Positions 1 to 11,491 of a DNA stretch of 64,000 bases are shown here, one piece after another; the stretch's first letter is position 1, and every line of letters starts with the position of its first letter. The notes below the pieces were generated by a model. It did not search any database. It saw nothing but the letters and a program-made list of their open reading frames with translations, and had not been told where the DNA came from. The DNA is from Hofstenia miamia (Eukaryota; Xenacoelomorpha; Acoela): NCBI GenBank assembly GCA_004352715.1, contig SCFE01000046.1, forward strand, positions 1,677,783 to 1,741,782. The letters run 5' to 3'. The position numbers and the translations under genes are program-made.

Positions 1-31
<31 letters not shown>
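1..31. repeat. (AT)n microsatellite at window edge
   Basis: The window opens with an uninterrupted AT dinucleotide run of about 31 bases. It may continue beyond the window. Confidence 0.95.
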
Positions 32-32
<1 letters not shown>

Positions 33-1719
33 TATTGTGCTCATATTAATACTACGCGACCGGTTTAAAATGATTGTCAATACAAATTTTGCGGTTATGT
101 ACAATGCATTACATTTAATGTTGAAATATGCATACGTTAAAAAATATTCAAAATGTTGATTTTGTTTATATTATTTATTAGTCTTGGTTTATTGCAGTTC
201 TTAATTAATATGATTTCAGAAATCTTTGTATTCGGTGTTTTCATTATGATCTTTAAATTATTGATATTCTCTCCATGTTCATAAGTATACATTTTTAATG
301 TTAAATTCCCTGATAGATATTCATTAATCCTAGTTTGAAGATGTCGTTCGATTCACCGATGTAAGAATAGTGACATTCTTCACAGTAAACTTGTATGCAA
401 ACGATGAAACAATAAAAATTTCTTGTATCAGATCCTTGTTGCACAATATATTACAAGTTTTCTTAGTATCTTGTTATATATATTAGGAGTGGTTAGAATC
501 ATCCACTTGGCGCGCAGATGACATTAGATGATATTGAAAAGACAATGTCGCGCTTCTTAAAAGATGCCAACCAGCACTTTTTGAAAAAAACCAACAGACA
601 TAGCAAATTTTTCATGTTATCCTTGAATGAATAGCAATTTTACATTACTTACCTTTAGAAATTTTATTAATTTACCATTATTCTATTTGAATTTGTTTAG
701 ATCATTTCGATTTTGAGAAGTTTAGTTAACTACAAATTCTATGCCACAGGTAATTTTTATTTATGCAATTTAAGGGAGTGGATGTTTAGGCCATCTCGTT
801 GATGAATGAAATCAATTGCATACAATATTGAAGAAACTAGCAAATCAAGGTTTGTATGCATTTTTTATATTATAAATGTAAAATTGCTATTCTAATGGGT
901 TTATCAAAATTTGGATTTCACAAGCAACATCAAATTTAAGGTAAGTTTAAATATATTCTTAAATATTACGTCTACCACATTGGTATATATTTGTATATAT
1001 TATTTGATTCCAATTCTAAACGTGTCCTCAATTGCCTGTATTTATGCACAATTTGCATTATTGCTATTAAAATTTTATAATTAATTTTTAACAAGCCAGA
1101 AACTGTTGGGTCTTGTTTATATCGTTTTGTGATATCACATCAATAATTGGTTGTGATATCATTTTTAGCTCGACTTATGCGACATAATACGAGATTGATA
1201 CGATATCTTTCATGTCGTTTTCTGATTTTAGTTTAGCTTAGGGTTAATGACAAGATGCTGCTGTTTATTTGATTGATAAGATATATTTACACAGATATAT
1301 TTTATTGATGATTGTATTTTAGTAATAAGTTATATGTGCATTTTTAAATTAATTAAATTTGAAATGTAAATATTTTGCAATTTTTATTTGAAAATTTCAT
1401 AAAAATTGAAAACATTTATTTATATCAAAATTGTATATGTATTTGATAACTAATTTTAACATAGTATATGTTGGTTTTAATAGTAAATTGTGAAGATTTG
1501 ACAGTTTCATAATATTCAAAAGAATACATTATTTATTTATATCTATTTACCTGAGTAGAATTTAAACATATAAAGAATACATCGATATTGGCAACGTCTC
1601 CAATTAAAAACTTACTATTTTATTAATTAAAATCGGGCTTTTTACGAAGCAAATTAAGTACAGAAATTAAGATATATTTAATTTCAAATAACCCAATATA
1701 TATATATATATATATATAT
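32..1719. other. AT-rich noncoding stretch
   Basis: No ORF with recognisable similarity, no RNA gene and no repeat structure were found. The stretch ends in a (TA)n run at about 1697-1719 that leads straight into an assembly gap, so the gap was probably caused by the low-complexity run. Confidence 0.6.
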
Positions 1720-2428
1720 NNNNNNNNNNNNNNNNNNNNNNNNNNNNNNNNNNNNNNNNNNNNNNNNNNNNNNNNNNNNNNNNNNNNNNNNNNNNNNNNN
1801 NNNNNNNNNNNNNNNNNNNNNNNNNNNNNNNNNNNNNNNNNNNNNNNNNNNNNNNNNNNNNNNNNNNNNNNNNNNNNNNNNNNNNNNNNNNNNNNNNNNN
1901 NNNNNNNNNNNNNNNNNNNNNNNNNNNNNNNNNNNNNNNNNNNNNNNNNNNNNNNNNNNNNNNNNNNNNNNNNNNNNNNNNNNNNNNNNNNNNNNNNNNN
2001 NNNNNNNNNNNNNNNNNNNNNNNNNNNNNNNNNNNNNNNNNNNNNNNNNNNNNNNNNNNNNNNNNNNNNNNNNNNNNNNNNNNNNNNNNNNNNNNNNNNN
2101 NNNNNNNNNNNNNNNNNNNNNNNNNNNNNNNNNNNNNNNNNNNNNNNNNNNNNNNNNNNNNNNNNNNNNNNNNNNNNNNNNNNNNNNNNNNNNNNNNNNN
2201 NNNNNNNNNNNNNNNNNNNNNNNNNNNNNNNNNNNNNNNNNNNNNNNNNNNNNNNNNNNNNNNNNNNNNNNNNNNNNNNNNNNNNNNNNNNNNNNNNNNN
2301 NNNNNNNNNNNNNNNNNNNNNNNNNNNNNNNNNNNNNNNNNNNNNNNNNNNNNNNNNNNNNNNNNNNNNNNNNNNNNNNNNNNNNNNNNNNNNNNNNNNN
2401 NNNNNNNNNNNNNNNNNNNNNNNNNNNN
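1720..2428. other. Assembly gap (709 N)
   Basis: Run of N. It hides the 5' part of the Tc1-like transposase that resumes at 2431 and probably that element's left inverted repeat. Confidence 0.99.
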
Positions 2429-2430
2429 GA

Positions 2431-3141
2431 CGACGACTTCAGATTGATTTCCATCTAAAATCTTATAAACCAGCTTGTACACCGAGATTATCTAAGAAAA
2501 ACATTTCAGACAGACTTCGATTTTGTAGGAAATTCAAACTGTGGACACGTCAAGATTGGCACCGAGTAATGTTCTCCGACGAATCTTTGATAAAACAGTT
2601 TTATTCATTCTCTTCTAACGTTCGTCGCCCAGTAGGTGAGCGATACAATTCTCGTTATACATTACCACGAGTTAAACAGTCTCCAAGTGTGATGATATGG
2701 GGAACAATATCAGCTACGGGACGTGGAGCCTTATGGTTTCTACCTGAGAATACTACCCTTAATGCGGCTGTGTACCAGCAGATTCTTGAAGAAAAGCTGC
2801 TGATGTGGTTAAATTTGCACGGTTGCCAACTATTTCAGCACGACGGAGCTCCCTGCCACACTGCCCGATCAGTAAAACATTGGTTATCACATGCCGACGT
2901 CGAAATTTTGGAACCATGGCCTGGCAGTTCTCCGGATTTGAACCCCATTGAGAACTGCTGGGCTGTGGTAAAGAAGCAAGTTGCAGTGCTCAAGCCAACT
3001 TCAAGAAATGATCTTATACAAAAAATAAAGACCGTTTGGACACAACAGATTACACCAGATTATTGTTGTAAATTAATTGAATCAATGCCCGACAGAATCA
3101 AAGCTGTTCTGCGAGCCAAAGGAGGCCCTACAAAATATTAA
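2431..3141 (+). CDS. Tc1/mariner transposase, 3' part (DD35E spacing)
   Basis: An open frame of 236 codons runs from the edge of the gap to a TAA at 3139-3141; the ATG at 2569 is internal and not the true start. The product is a DDE transposase that cuts and pastes its own element at TA sites. The catalytic triad is visible: D in FSDES (2578-2580), D in QHDGAPCHTA (2842-2844) and E in SPDLNPIENCW (2950-2952). There are 35 residues between the second D and the E, one more than in classical Tc1 (DD34E). The C-terminal catalytic core is intact, without stops. The N-terminal DNA-binding domains and the left terminal repeat would lie in the gap. I could not identify a right terminal repeat downstream of 3141. 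Its base composition is GC-richer than the surroundings, as expected of coding sequence. It could be active if the hidden part is intact. Confidence 0.93.
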   Translation, partial: RRLQIDFHLKSYKPACTPRLSKKNISDRLRFCRKFKLWTRQDWHRVMFSDESLIKQFYSFSSNVRRPVGERYNSRYTLPRVKQSPSVMIWGTISATGRGALWFLPENTTLNAAVYQQILEEKLLMWLNLHGCQLFQHDGAPCHTARSVKHWLSHADVEILEPWPGSSPDLNPIENCWAVVKKQVAVLKPTSRNDLIQKIKTVWTQQITPDYCCKLIESMPDRIKAVLRAKGGPTKY

Positions 3142-3760
3142 CATTCTTTATGTTTTTTTGGTGATATGTTTTATAAAAATATATTGTATATACCGGTAGA
3201 TGTCTCAGACACTGTCTTTTCGATTAAATCGTAAATTATGGATAGAATATATTTTACAAACAAATTATGCTAATCCAGTGGCCAGCATGGTATATTCTAA
3301 TCATGATTTTAAGGATAAGCTGTTCAAATTTCATTCTAATCTAAGAAAAACATAAAATAATATTTTATAAGCAATTGCAATTCCTAATAATTTTCGCACT
3401 CTTTTTTAACTATAACAAATATTTCTAACAAGAAGCAACTCTTTAAAATGCAAAATTCATTGATTTCAAAATACAATCTTAGAAATGATATAATTATTTT
3501 ACTAAGTGTATAAAAAAAGTAAGTACATTGATTCCGAAATTTGTTGAAAATGAATTATGTAATACAAAACTTTTCTTAATATATATCTTTTGAGATGAAT
3601 ATATATATTTGCGATTTCGTTAATAATTTGACAAAACTAAAAAACGCTTAAAGTTTGGTATGATACATGCAATAAATATAATACATATCAGTAACAGTTT
3701 TTACAATAAAAGATAAGAATTGCAAGAGTCAGGATAATTTCATTCAACATATGATCAATA
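3142..3760. other. AT-rich noncoding stretch
   Basis: AT-rich sequence downstream of the Tc1-like transposase. It should hold that element's 3' untranslated region and terminal repeat, but I could not find the boundary. No ORF was recognised. Confidence 0.5.
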
Positions 3761-4254
3761 TACGCTTCACCTGGCAGATTTTGTTGAAATAATTTATCAA
3801 TTACTGCAAGAGGGTCGCTAATTGATCTCACAAATGTGATGTCTGGCAATGATTGCACTTTTGAACATAAATACCACTAACTGAGGCTTCTGCCATAACT
3901 CATAGTTCTTTTCTACGCATGAGAGTTGTGTGGCTAATGGTAAAGTATCCCCCACTGTGAATAGTGCTAGCCCCATAATGCGTAACTGAATGCTGATGAC
4001 TTTTAATTAAATAGCCAGTTATGAACAATAGGTGCTGTAAGCTATACAACATTTTTAAGTCTCCATCCATGTGCGAAAAAGTCATTATCACGTGGGATAT
4101 GTTTAGTCTAGGTACCTGAGAGCAGTCATCATTAAAGTTGGAGCGTGACAACAATTTACTGATATAGACCAATTTCAAGTTGAGAAATTTCGGGCTTACG
4201 TCCTAGCTCATTGATGAGCTGTAGATCCTGACCACCTGTTGCTCTAACTGATCC

Positions 4255-4750
4255 TTAAATTGAATGACTCAACAATGTCAGCATGCTTGTTGACATCAAA
4301 TTGGATTGATCATTTATAGGACTAAGCTGCGTAGAGTCCCCAGTTGCCATAAGTAAAATTACACCAAAAGGTGTGCAGTTATCCCTTACATGTTGAAGGA
4401 CGAGATCAACTTCTGCTAAATGCTCAGATGAGTGCAAACCAATCTCCTCAAAAGCGCGCATGTCAATTCGACTCAACTTATGGACGATGCTTCAATCTCT
4501 TTATTGTGCATTCAGCACACACTACAACGTTAACTTTCAAATTTTTCGCTTTTACAACTGACAATGGCACTAAAAGATGCAAATGCGTCTCTCCTATTAC
4601 CAAAGACCTCTGCGATGGGAGGCCACTAATCTGTACATTTAATTCTTGAGATCTTGCATACAAGCAAGCTAGTTTTAAGACATGTGTCTTTTCGGTGCCA
4701 GGCAGGCTATTCAAAATTGGAAGATTAATAAAAGCTTCATTTCCAACCAA
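4255..4750 (-). pseudogene. PIF1-like SF1 helicase motifs I-III
   Basis: Two adjoining minus-strand ORFs (4478-4750 and 4255-4476) carry, in order, a Walker A-like motif LPGTEKTHVLKLA (about 4682-4708; the usual GTGKT reads GTEKT), an acidic FEEIGL motif II and a motif III MATGDSTQLSPI (about 4324-4341). The order and spacing match PIF1-type DNA helicases, which unwind DNA using ATP. The Gly-to-Glu change in Walker A and the frame break between the two pieces suggest that the helicase is dead. Downstream (3900-4178) the reading continues without a clear motif. Confidence 0.65.
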
Positions 4751-4958
4751 AAACTGATCTATGGCTGCAATTGCAATGGTCAGCGCATACGTTTGTTCCT
4801 GTAAGGAATCGTCTGACTGATTGTCAACTCTTTTTACTTAAGGAACCCACTGCATAGGTTGATCAATTGAGGCATTCACCAAAGCATCACGATCAGGCAA
4901 TCCAACAATCTGCTCATCATAGAGCGTGTCCACTAGCTTAATCTTCATTTGAAGAAGC

Positions 4959-5516
4959 TCATCGTTGACTTTGCACAGTGCGTAGTAGCACATCCGGTTT
5001 TTCATGTAAAATAACATGATCATTCATACCGTTATCCCTTATTGCTGCGTATGCCTTGACCAAAATGTTGTTAAACATTTTGGTCCCTACTGGCAAGTAC
5101 ATCAATTGCTCAAGCACATGCCTTTCCAGTAATGCATGAACATCGTCAATTGTAGAATAGCTTGGCCTTGACAAAGCTGTCTTAATGAAGGACTCAAAAC
5201 GGCCCATTCTTAGTACCACATGTACTATTAACTGAAAGGTGTTTGAGTATACTGATTTAGGAACAGAAGTTTGATACTTGCAATTAGGATAAACAAAGTG
5301 TATCCATAGTCCCCCATGCCTATTATGTACCGCTGCGGGCAAATAATCATTTAATAGACCCGATTGCACTATGCATAGAGCTTGCTTGTGAAAAAATCTA
5401 CACACTCCATAAAGTTTGCCAAAGCACTGGGGTGAATTTGTATGATGCGCCCACGCTGAATGCACGCGCATTTCAGATTGTCTAAATACTTTTCCTGACC
5501 AGAAGGACCTTACCAC
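4959..5516 (-). pseudogene. Unrecognised segment of the decayed helicase gene
   Basis: The longest uninterrupted open stretch of the block (185 codons) on the minus strand, just upstream of the helicase motifs. It contains Cys and His residues near the N-terminus (including HHTNSPQCF) but no motif I can name. Its position between the middle region and the helicase suggests that it belongs to the same protein. The ORF at 4838-5023 overlaps it in another frame and probably continues the same reading after a frameshift. Confidence 0.45.
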
Positions 5517-6193
5517 GTACCAATATATATGAACATTAATTCCAGAGGTCTCACTGAGAAAAGCGTCACATTATCCATTTTCACTCTGCTGGCTTTGATC
5601 ATCAGTACTTGGTTGTCAGTAAATTGTCTATGTTGTGGCAAAGCCAGAACATCCCAATGGGCCCGGACGGCTCAATAACAACTTGGACAAGAGCAATGTG
5701 AACTGACCAATCAAACTGCACACTTTTCTGTCATATTGCAATAGTTTCTGTTATGATTATAATAAATTGGGAGCCTGGGTGGACTATTTCTAATCCCATT
5801 AAGATGCTACAACAAAGAAGCTACATCCTTAGATGGATTGCGTTCCATCTTTTCAGCTATTTCTTTATAAGCAAGAATACGAGCATCAGTAATTTTGATG
5901 TTGTGCAAACTATCAGCCTCCACTTTCAGCTTAATCTTGATTTGAATATGAACTATGGCTTGTTCATCAAAGTCAGTATCATATTTTGCAACATATTGTG
6001 ACTCAAGCCAAACATCTGTAAACTGTATATTTTGGCTGGATAGAGTTGCAACAAACAACTGGATTACATGGACTCCGTTTTCCCTTGGTGAGCAGGATAA
6101 TACCACTTAGCAGCAATTATTGCCCTGCGTAAACTTCCATTTTCGTCAGTACTGCAATTGCGTCTGCGTGTGTCTGGGCACTCTAAACACTAC

Positions 6194-6432
6194 CCCCCCC
6201 CCCCCTNNNNNNNNNNNNNNNNNNNNNNNNNNNNNNNNNNNNNNNNNNNNNNNNNNNNNNNNNNNNNNNNNNNNNNNNNNNNNNNNNNNNNNNNNNNNNN
6301 NNNNNNNNNNNNNNNNNNNNNNNNNNNNNNNNNNNNNNNNNNNNNNNNNNNNNNNNNNNNNNNNNNNNNNNNNNNNNNNNNNNNNNNNNNNNNNNNNNNN
6401 NNNNNNNNNNNNNNNNNNNNCCCCCCCCCCCC
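6194..6432. other. Gap flanked by poly-C on both sides
   Basis: A poly-C run (6193-6205), then N from 6207 to 6420, then poly-C (6421-6432). The homopolymer on both sides suggests that sequencing failed in a long C/G tract. It interrupts the decayed helicase gene. Confidence 0.95.
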
Positions 6433-7393
6433 TTCACAGTCCGTTGGTGGCAACGATAGTCCGAATCCTTGAATTATTGCAGCTTTATTATATGCATCCA
6501 TGAATTAGTCATTGCTTGTAATAAGACCTTCCTCCATCCATGCATTAAAGTGTTCTAAACAGAACATGTCCCGTTGTGAGCAGGAACCGCGGGTTTTGAG
6601 CAGCTTTGGTGTGTGTGCTGTCCTTAGTGACAATGATAACAAGAATATGTGGCAAGTTCCCTACAGTAGTTTGGCACTCAAACCTGAACCATAAATGCAT
6701 AATTTCGCCCAATGGTTGCTCAAAGCTGTCCTGGATGTATTTTAATGTGATAAATGGCAGCTCATTCCCAAGACCTCGTTAACCGATGCATGATCAATTG
6801 CCTAAGGGACCTCTGCGCGTCTGGATATGCATATGCATCTTCAACAAGAGTTTGCCATTTAATATAAATGGGGGCTACCCCGTAGTGCTCACTCTGGTTA
6901 CAGATATGAGTGGTAAAATATGTTGCATAATTCCTTGCAATTAATGCCGCCACTTCATTTACCTTCTCTACTAACAGCGGCATTGAAAGGATTTGATTCC
7001 GAGCTGATGTGGAACAAGTTATCTTAAAATGTCAAAACCAAATGCAATGTAGTTTGGAACAGTCCCAGTTAATGCCGTGTGATCCATTAATATAGTATGC
7101 ACATGATACGAAATAATGCAAATATCATTTTGTTTGATTTATAGCTGCCCCATAACGGTTGTGGTAGTGCTCCAACATAACCATCCGGATTTGGTTTTCA
7201 GCAAATACCAGGGAAGAGTCCAGCTTCAGGATACAACAAAGGCATCGCATTCCACTTTGCAACTATATTTTTAAAAGTCGTTTACTAGTTGCATTAACAT
7301 TTACCCGTTGGCCTGACCCCTGTAATAAACTACATTGCAGTATGTGACCATGTTGTATGTTTGTCAACATAGGTTCATAATTTGTTTCAGGCT

Positions 7394-8319
7394 CTACTGC
7401 GTTAGTTTCCTATTGCCCAATGTAGCTATAGGCTCATTAACTCCATATAAGAAAGGATTAGTTGCATAATCCAAATCATCATTATCACTGAAAGGCTCAA
7501 AGCATTCAAAGGTATCCCTGCAATTTTCGTCATAAATATCAAAATCAGATTCTGAATCAGATGGTGATGGACTCGACTCCACTTCAGCAAAGTCCCGTCC
7601 CTGAGGCCTAACAGAAAGGTATTTATTTGTATTATCCCCTGTGGCTTCACCATGTATCTGATAACATTGCTGTTCAGCTGGACATCTAGACTTAGATATT
7701 AATTTGCAAAGGCGATCACCTTGCAGGGCTGTACACCTAAATTTTGAACGCGAGTTATCCGTTTAGAGGAAACCCAGGATTCTCACACACAGCTCTGCTT
7801 TCATTGCCTATATACTGTAAGAACGACCGTCGCAATGTATTAATATTAAAGTCGGGACGCCGTATATACTGCAAATGCCACTTTGTCATGTCATCACTAA
7901 AGTTTTCTATCTTTTCTGTAGATCCTGGAACAGAATCAAATATACCACTTACAAAATTGTCCGGCATTGCACATGGGTGACCTCCCAGGCCAAATTTCAT
8001 AGTTATTTAAATTCAGTTCACAGTGACACAAGTGCCGCAGTTCAAAGTTTCCACATTTTTCTTTATTTCGTATTATTTCTGGTGCGAAGTCAAGCGTAGA
8101 CCTCCGCAGACCAGTGTTGTAAGTAAATACGATGTTATCCCTTGTCTGATACACAAAGTCAATTAAGCCCTCTATATTGACTGCGAAATATGACATGACA
8201 TTTGGCAGTGACGCAAAGAGATTTGTTACTTCAGCTTGAATTGACCCACCTCTTGTTGCCTCCCGGAGAGCATGTTGCATTTCAGTTGCGTCTAGGATGA
8301 TTGTGTGGTGCCCGTACAT
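7394..8319 (-). pseudogene. Middle segments of the decayed helicase gene, including an acidic region
   Basis: Minus-strand ORFs at 7936-8319, 7755-8000 and 7394-7582 overlap or follow each other in changing frames, as expected of one frameshifted protein. The last carries an acidic stretch (ESDFDIYDENCRD, then SDNDDLDY) typical of a disordered linker. I recognise no catalytic motif here. Confidence 0.4.
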
Positions 8320-8381
8320 TATTGCCTAATATTTTAGTTAAAAATTGAAGTAGTTTCCATTTGCCAATTAAGGACTTTCTG

Positions 8382-8797
8382 TCACTGCCAAATGCAACTT
8401 TTGCCATATATTGAAAAAATGCAGCAATATTGCAGGTCACCCATAGAAAATCGCCATTCCACAAACTTAAACTTTATGTCCATACCCGTTGCTAGTTTGA
8501 ACTGTGCAAAGCACTGTTGGCCATAAGGGCTCCAATCGCAAATTATCCCTGATCGCGTGATCGAAATCTGCTTAACTGTTATCTCTGATCGCATGATATA
8601 GTGTTATCTCCGCTTTCCAAGTGCTGAGAACGTCGCATTTCTACAGCATTATTCAATGAAATATATTTCCCTGAGGCAGCTGCTATTGCGGCTTTCTCGG
8701 ATTCAACTGGACATTTTAAAGACACGCGGTACCTTGCCATTTCCTTAAAAAATCCTAATTTCCAATTACTGGTAATTCTATTTATATACACGAACAT
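8382..8797 (-). pseudogene. Upstream segment of the decayed helicase gene
   Basis: Two overlapping minus-strand ORFs (8579-8797 and 8382-8594) read on in the same direction as the rest of the block. Family not recognised. The segment is followed upstream by the second poly-C-flanked gap. Confidence 0.35.
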
Positions 8798-8819
8798 CTG
8801 GCCGATGATTTAAAATCAA

Positions 8820-9029
8820 GCCCCCCCCCCCCCCCNNNNNNNNNNNNNNNNNNNNNNNNNNNNNNNNNNNNNNNNNNNNNNNNNNNNNNNNNNNNNNNNN
8901 NNNNNNNNNNNNNNNNNNNNNNNNNNNNNNNNNNNNNNNNNNNNNNNNNNNNNNNNNNNNNNNNNNNNNNNNNNNNNNNNNNNNNNNNNNNNNNNNNNNN
9001 NNNNNNNNNNNNNNNNNCCCCCCCCCCCC
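8820..9029. other. Gap flanked by poly-C on both sides
   Basis: Poly-C (about 8821-8835), N from 8836 to 9017, then poly-C (9018-9029). Same structure as the gap at 6207-6420. Confidence 0.95.
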
Positions 9030-9098
9030 TCCTATTCATATTGAAAACTTTCGTCATCTCCTTCGCCCCAGCATTCAGAATTCGCTGAAATAGCAAAA

Positions 9099-9350
9099 CT
9101 AGACATGCCAGAATAACAGCCTTCTTCTAGCAACATTTGATAAATGTGGGATGTTGACACTGTTTTTAAAAACTCTGGGGATTAATCTTGCTTGGGCTAA
9201 TCTATCTGAATGCTTCAGAGGCAAATTTCCCAAAACGAAATTTAATGGTAAATGTATCATGCCTTGCATTCGCCAACCATCGCAATTTGGGCACATTAAG
9301 AGACAAAGGCCCCTTCTTGTATAATTACCACACACGGTCCATTTCGCCAT
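9099..9350 (-). pseudogene. Cys-containing N-terminal segment of the decayed helicase gene
   Basis: An 83-codon minus-strand ORF with a CPNC pair followed by LPLNFVLGNLPL and LIPRVF. The pattern of a Cys pair, N-x-L-G, P and L-I-x-R-V faintly recalls the DUF6570-type segment found at the N-terminus of many Helitron proteins. This resemblance is weak and is the main hint, beyond the helicase, that the block is a Helitron. Confidence 0.3.
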
Positions 9351-9570
9351 TTATTTTAAAGCAGTTGGGCTTTTAAAGAATCAGGACGGATTCTAACAAG
9401 CCTATTTTTGAATCTGCGATCTCATCGCAGTAGTTTTTTTAAAAAATATAAAAGGCAAAGAGCTACATTTTTGACAAATTCGTTGCACCCATAGGGACAA
9501 CGTACTGAACATACTGGATGTTCATTCAACCAATATCACAAATATACTAATTTGCCTTCTGATATAATCG

Positions 9571-9779
9571 ATTTCATATTATTTATGAATTGTGTCATAT
9601 CAATAAAGCATTGTACATATTTGCGTTAAATTTTTGGACTTCTATATGAAATTTAGATTTCATGAGAACCAAGATTTCATATTATTTATGAATTGCGTCA
9701 TATCAATAAAGCATTGTACATATTTTCGTCAAAGTTTTGGACTTCTATATGAAATTTAGATTTCATGAGAACCAAGATT
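9571..9779. repeat. Two tandem copies of a 103-bp unit
   Basis: The unit starting at 9571 (ATTTCATATTATTTATGAAT) recurs at 9674 and its beginning recurs at 9777, giving a period of 103 bases. The copies differ at only a few bases, so the duplication is recent compared with the decayed gene around it. Confidence 0.9.
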
Positions 9780-9788
9780 TCCGTAATG

Positions 9789-10273
9789 TTAAGGACAAGC
9801 AAGCCCAAAACTCGTTTGCTTTACAACAACTTTACTAAAACAGGCAAATGTATGAGGGTCATGCACAACCACAAGATCTTTTAGTGTTGTTTCTGACATG
9901 AAGTAATTTGATGTTTTACTGAATATAAGATTTGTAATCTTATGAAACATTCTACCAAGAGCAGTGTCAGTTAAATCAAATAGATATTCATCCGTTGGAA
10001 CTCTTAGACAATTTTCACAATGTGAAAAATATATTTCTGATATGCTAGGCACATTTTCAATAAATGCCGCATTTGAAACATTAACTATTTCGTCAATAGA
10101 TCCCGTAGGACAATCCAAAATATTTGATCTGCAAGGCTGATCAGTAACCACTTCACTAGTAGTTGAACTTTTGGACAGCAGTTCAAGTTAACAACACTTA
10201 GAGCAAGGCCCTTTAGCAGACTTTGCAAAGCCACCACATTTTGGGCTAGATGTGCGTTTAGCTTTTTGGGCAC
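9789..10273 (-). pseudogene. Most upstream ORFs of the decayed helicase gene
   Basis: Two overlapping minus-strand ORFs (9789-10151 and 10085-10273). One frame gives a Cys/Lys-rich start (PKCGGFAKSAKGPCSKCC) that could be a zinc-binding N-terminus, followed by a 120-residue segment of unknown family. Coding-like composition stops near 10275, so this is the probable 5' end of the gene. Confidence 0.35.
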
Positions 10274-10289
10274 TCAATGAGGCGATTGA

Positions 10290-10480
10290 CTGACATTGTA
10301 AGGGCCTTATCTACTAGTTATTCAAATGCGCGGATACCATAAAAGCAATTCACGCGTCGTTAATCAGCGGCCTGCATTTCAAAGCACAGATTGGCAGCTA
10401 ACGCTTCCTACCCGCGGTGATCCGACTGCTAATTAATTAGGATGCTGCTACACACAAACAACAATAGTGATTACCGCCGG
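10290..10480 (-). promoter_or_regulatory. GC-richer block upstream of the decayed gene
   Basis: This short block has several CpGs (GCGCGG, CACGCGTCG, CCCGCGG, CCGCCGGG) and a homeodomain-type core (CTAATTAATTAG) in otherwise AT-rich DNA. It sits just upstream of the minus-strand gene, so it may be the old promoter or the terminal region of the element. No defined start site is visible. Confidence 0.25.
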
Positions 10481-10499
10481 GCTAATTGAGTAGCTAATC

Positions 10500-11340
10500 A
10501 ATGCATATCAACCAATGTAATCTATTATAATAAGATATAAATTACATGCATACCTGTATATTTTTACGCTTAGTCAGAACTATTGCAAAAAAATTTTATT
10601 TCTAATTAATAAATATATTGGTCAAAGTGGTTAAAATTAGCAAAAGTAGGCAAAACGCGAATGTTTGTAAAATTTTTCCCAATCTATGTATTTTGGATGT
10701 TTATAGTTTATTTGAAAGAGCAACACTAGCCGAAGTTTGCATCGGAAGTTTAAAAATTCATAACTCCCACATCGAATGGACCGGATTAAAAAAACTGAAA
10801 AAAATTGCAAAATTATGACAAGTTTGCCAACTTTAGAGGGCTATAGCTCCATTAATTTTTATCAAATCTTAAAAATTTTGACATTAGTTAATCGATCGAT
10901 CTCTGTCACAATATTAATATTTCCCGCACTTTCGAAAATTTTTGGGGGATTCGTAAGAAAAAAGTTGAAAATCAGAAAAATAAGAAAGTAGACCGAAATT
11001 AAGGGGGATGGCACCCTCAAAGTGAATGGCATCATTAGTAATTTTGACTCCAAGGCTAATATCGATCGAAGGACATTCTAACACGCAGGGGAAAAGATCG
11101 CTCGGAGCTCCAAATTTAAGGTAGACAGATTAATCAGCAATCAGACATAGTTCGGCTATCGCCTCACAGGCACTTTTATGGCAAAATGATAACTTATAAA
11201 AAGGAATACAACACCAAAAAATGAAGTGCATAATAATATGAATTATTTTGTATCTAAAGCGTTGAAAAAATATTGCAAATTGTGAGGATATAAATCCTAA
11301 AATTACGAAAAATAGTGGATGCAAAGGTTGACGTGGCTAC
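10500..11340. other. AT-rich noncoding stretch
   Basis: No recognisable coding sequence. Small ORFs here have low-complexity, AT-driven composition and no family signature. Confidence 0.5.
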
Positions 11341-11341
11341 A

Positions 11342-11491
11342 ATGTCTACTCGTAAACGAAAAGCCCATTTTAGCCAGACCGGTGATACGGAACAAACGAT
11401 TCTTCAAGAACGCAAACTCAATATGATCCTTGGTCTACGTCGCCAATATATAACTGCAAAACTAAAATACAAACTAAATGAATTCATTTAA
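11342..11491 (+). CDS. Short basic ORF, possibly an exon or mobile-element fragment
   Basis: A 49-codon ORF with a strongly basic start (MSTRKRKAHF) and a Gln/Arg-rich middle (ILQERKLNMILGLRRQ). Its codons are less AT-biased than the neighbouring DNA, which hints at real coding origin. No family recognised. It lies 460 bases upstream of another short ORF that ends in a polypurine tract, so both may be leftovers of one plus-strand retroelement. Confidence 0.3.
   Translation: MSTRKRKAHFSQTGDTEQTILQERKLNMILGLRRQYITAKLKYKLNEFI

Larger units (their letters stand above)
3760..10275 (-). pseudogene. Large decayed gene with PIF1-like helicase segment (possible Helitron-type element)
   Basis: On the minus strand a chain of short ORFs in changing frames reads almost continuously from about 10275 down to 3760, in DNA that is clearly GC-richer than its flanks. 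This looks like one long coding region broken by frameshifts, stops and two gaps. The most recognisable part is an SF1 helicase segment at 4255-4750. Further upstream come a Cys-containing segment (9099-9350), segments around 8382-8797 and 7755-8319, an acidic Ser/Asp/Glu-rich stretch (7394-7582) and a segment at 4959-5516. The order Cys-rich N-terminus, large middle and PIF1-like helicase near the C-terminus fits Helitron Rep-helicases, but I did not find the two-His replication-initiator motif, so the class is an inference. It could also be a decayed host gene or another large DNA transposon. Confidence 0.55.

Noticed and set aside
1667-2482. ORFs of 256-271 codons on the minus strand
   Set aside because: Almost entirely N; the readable ends are TA repeat and the reverse side of the Tc1-like transposase.
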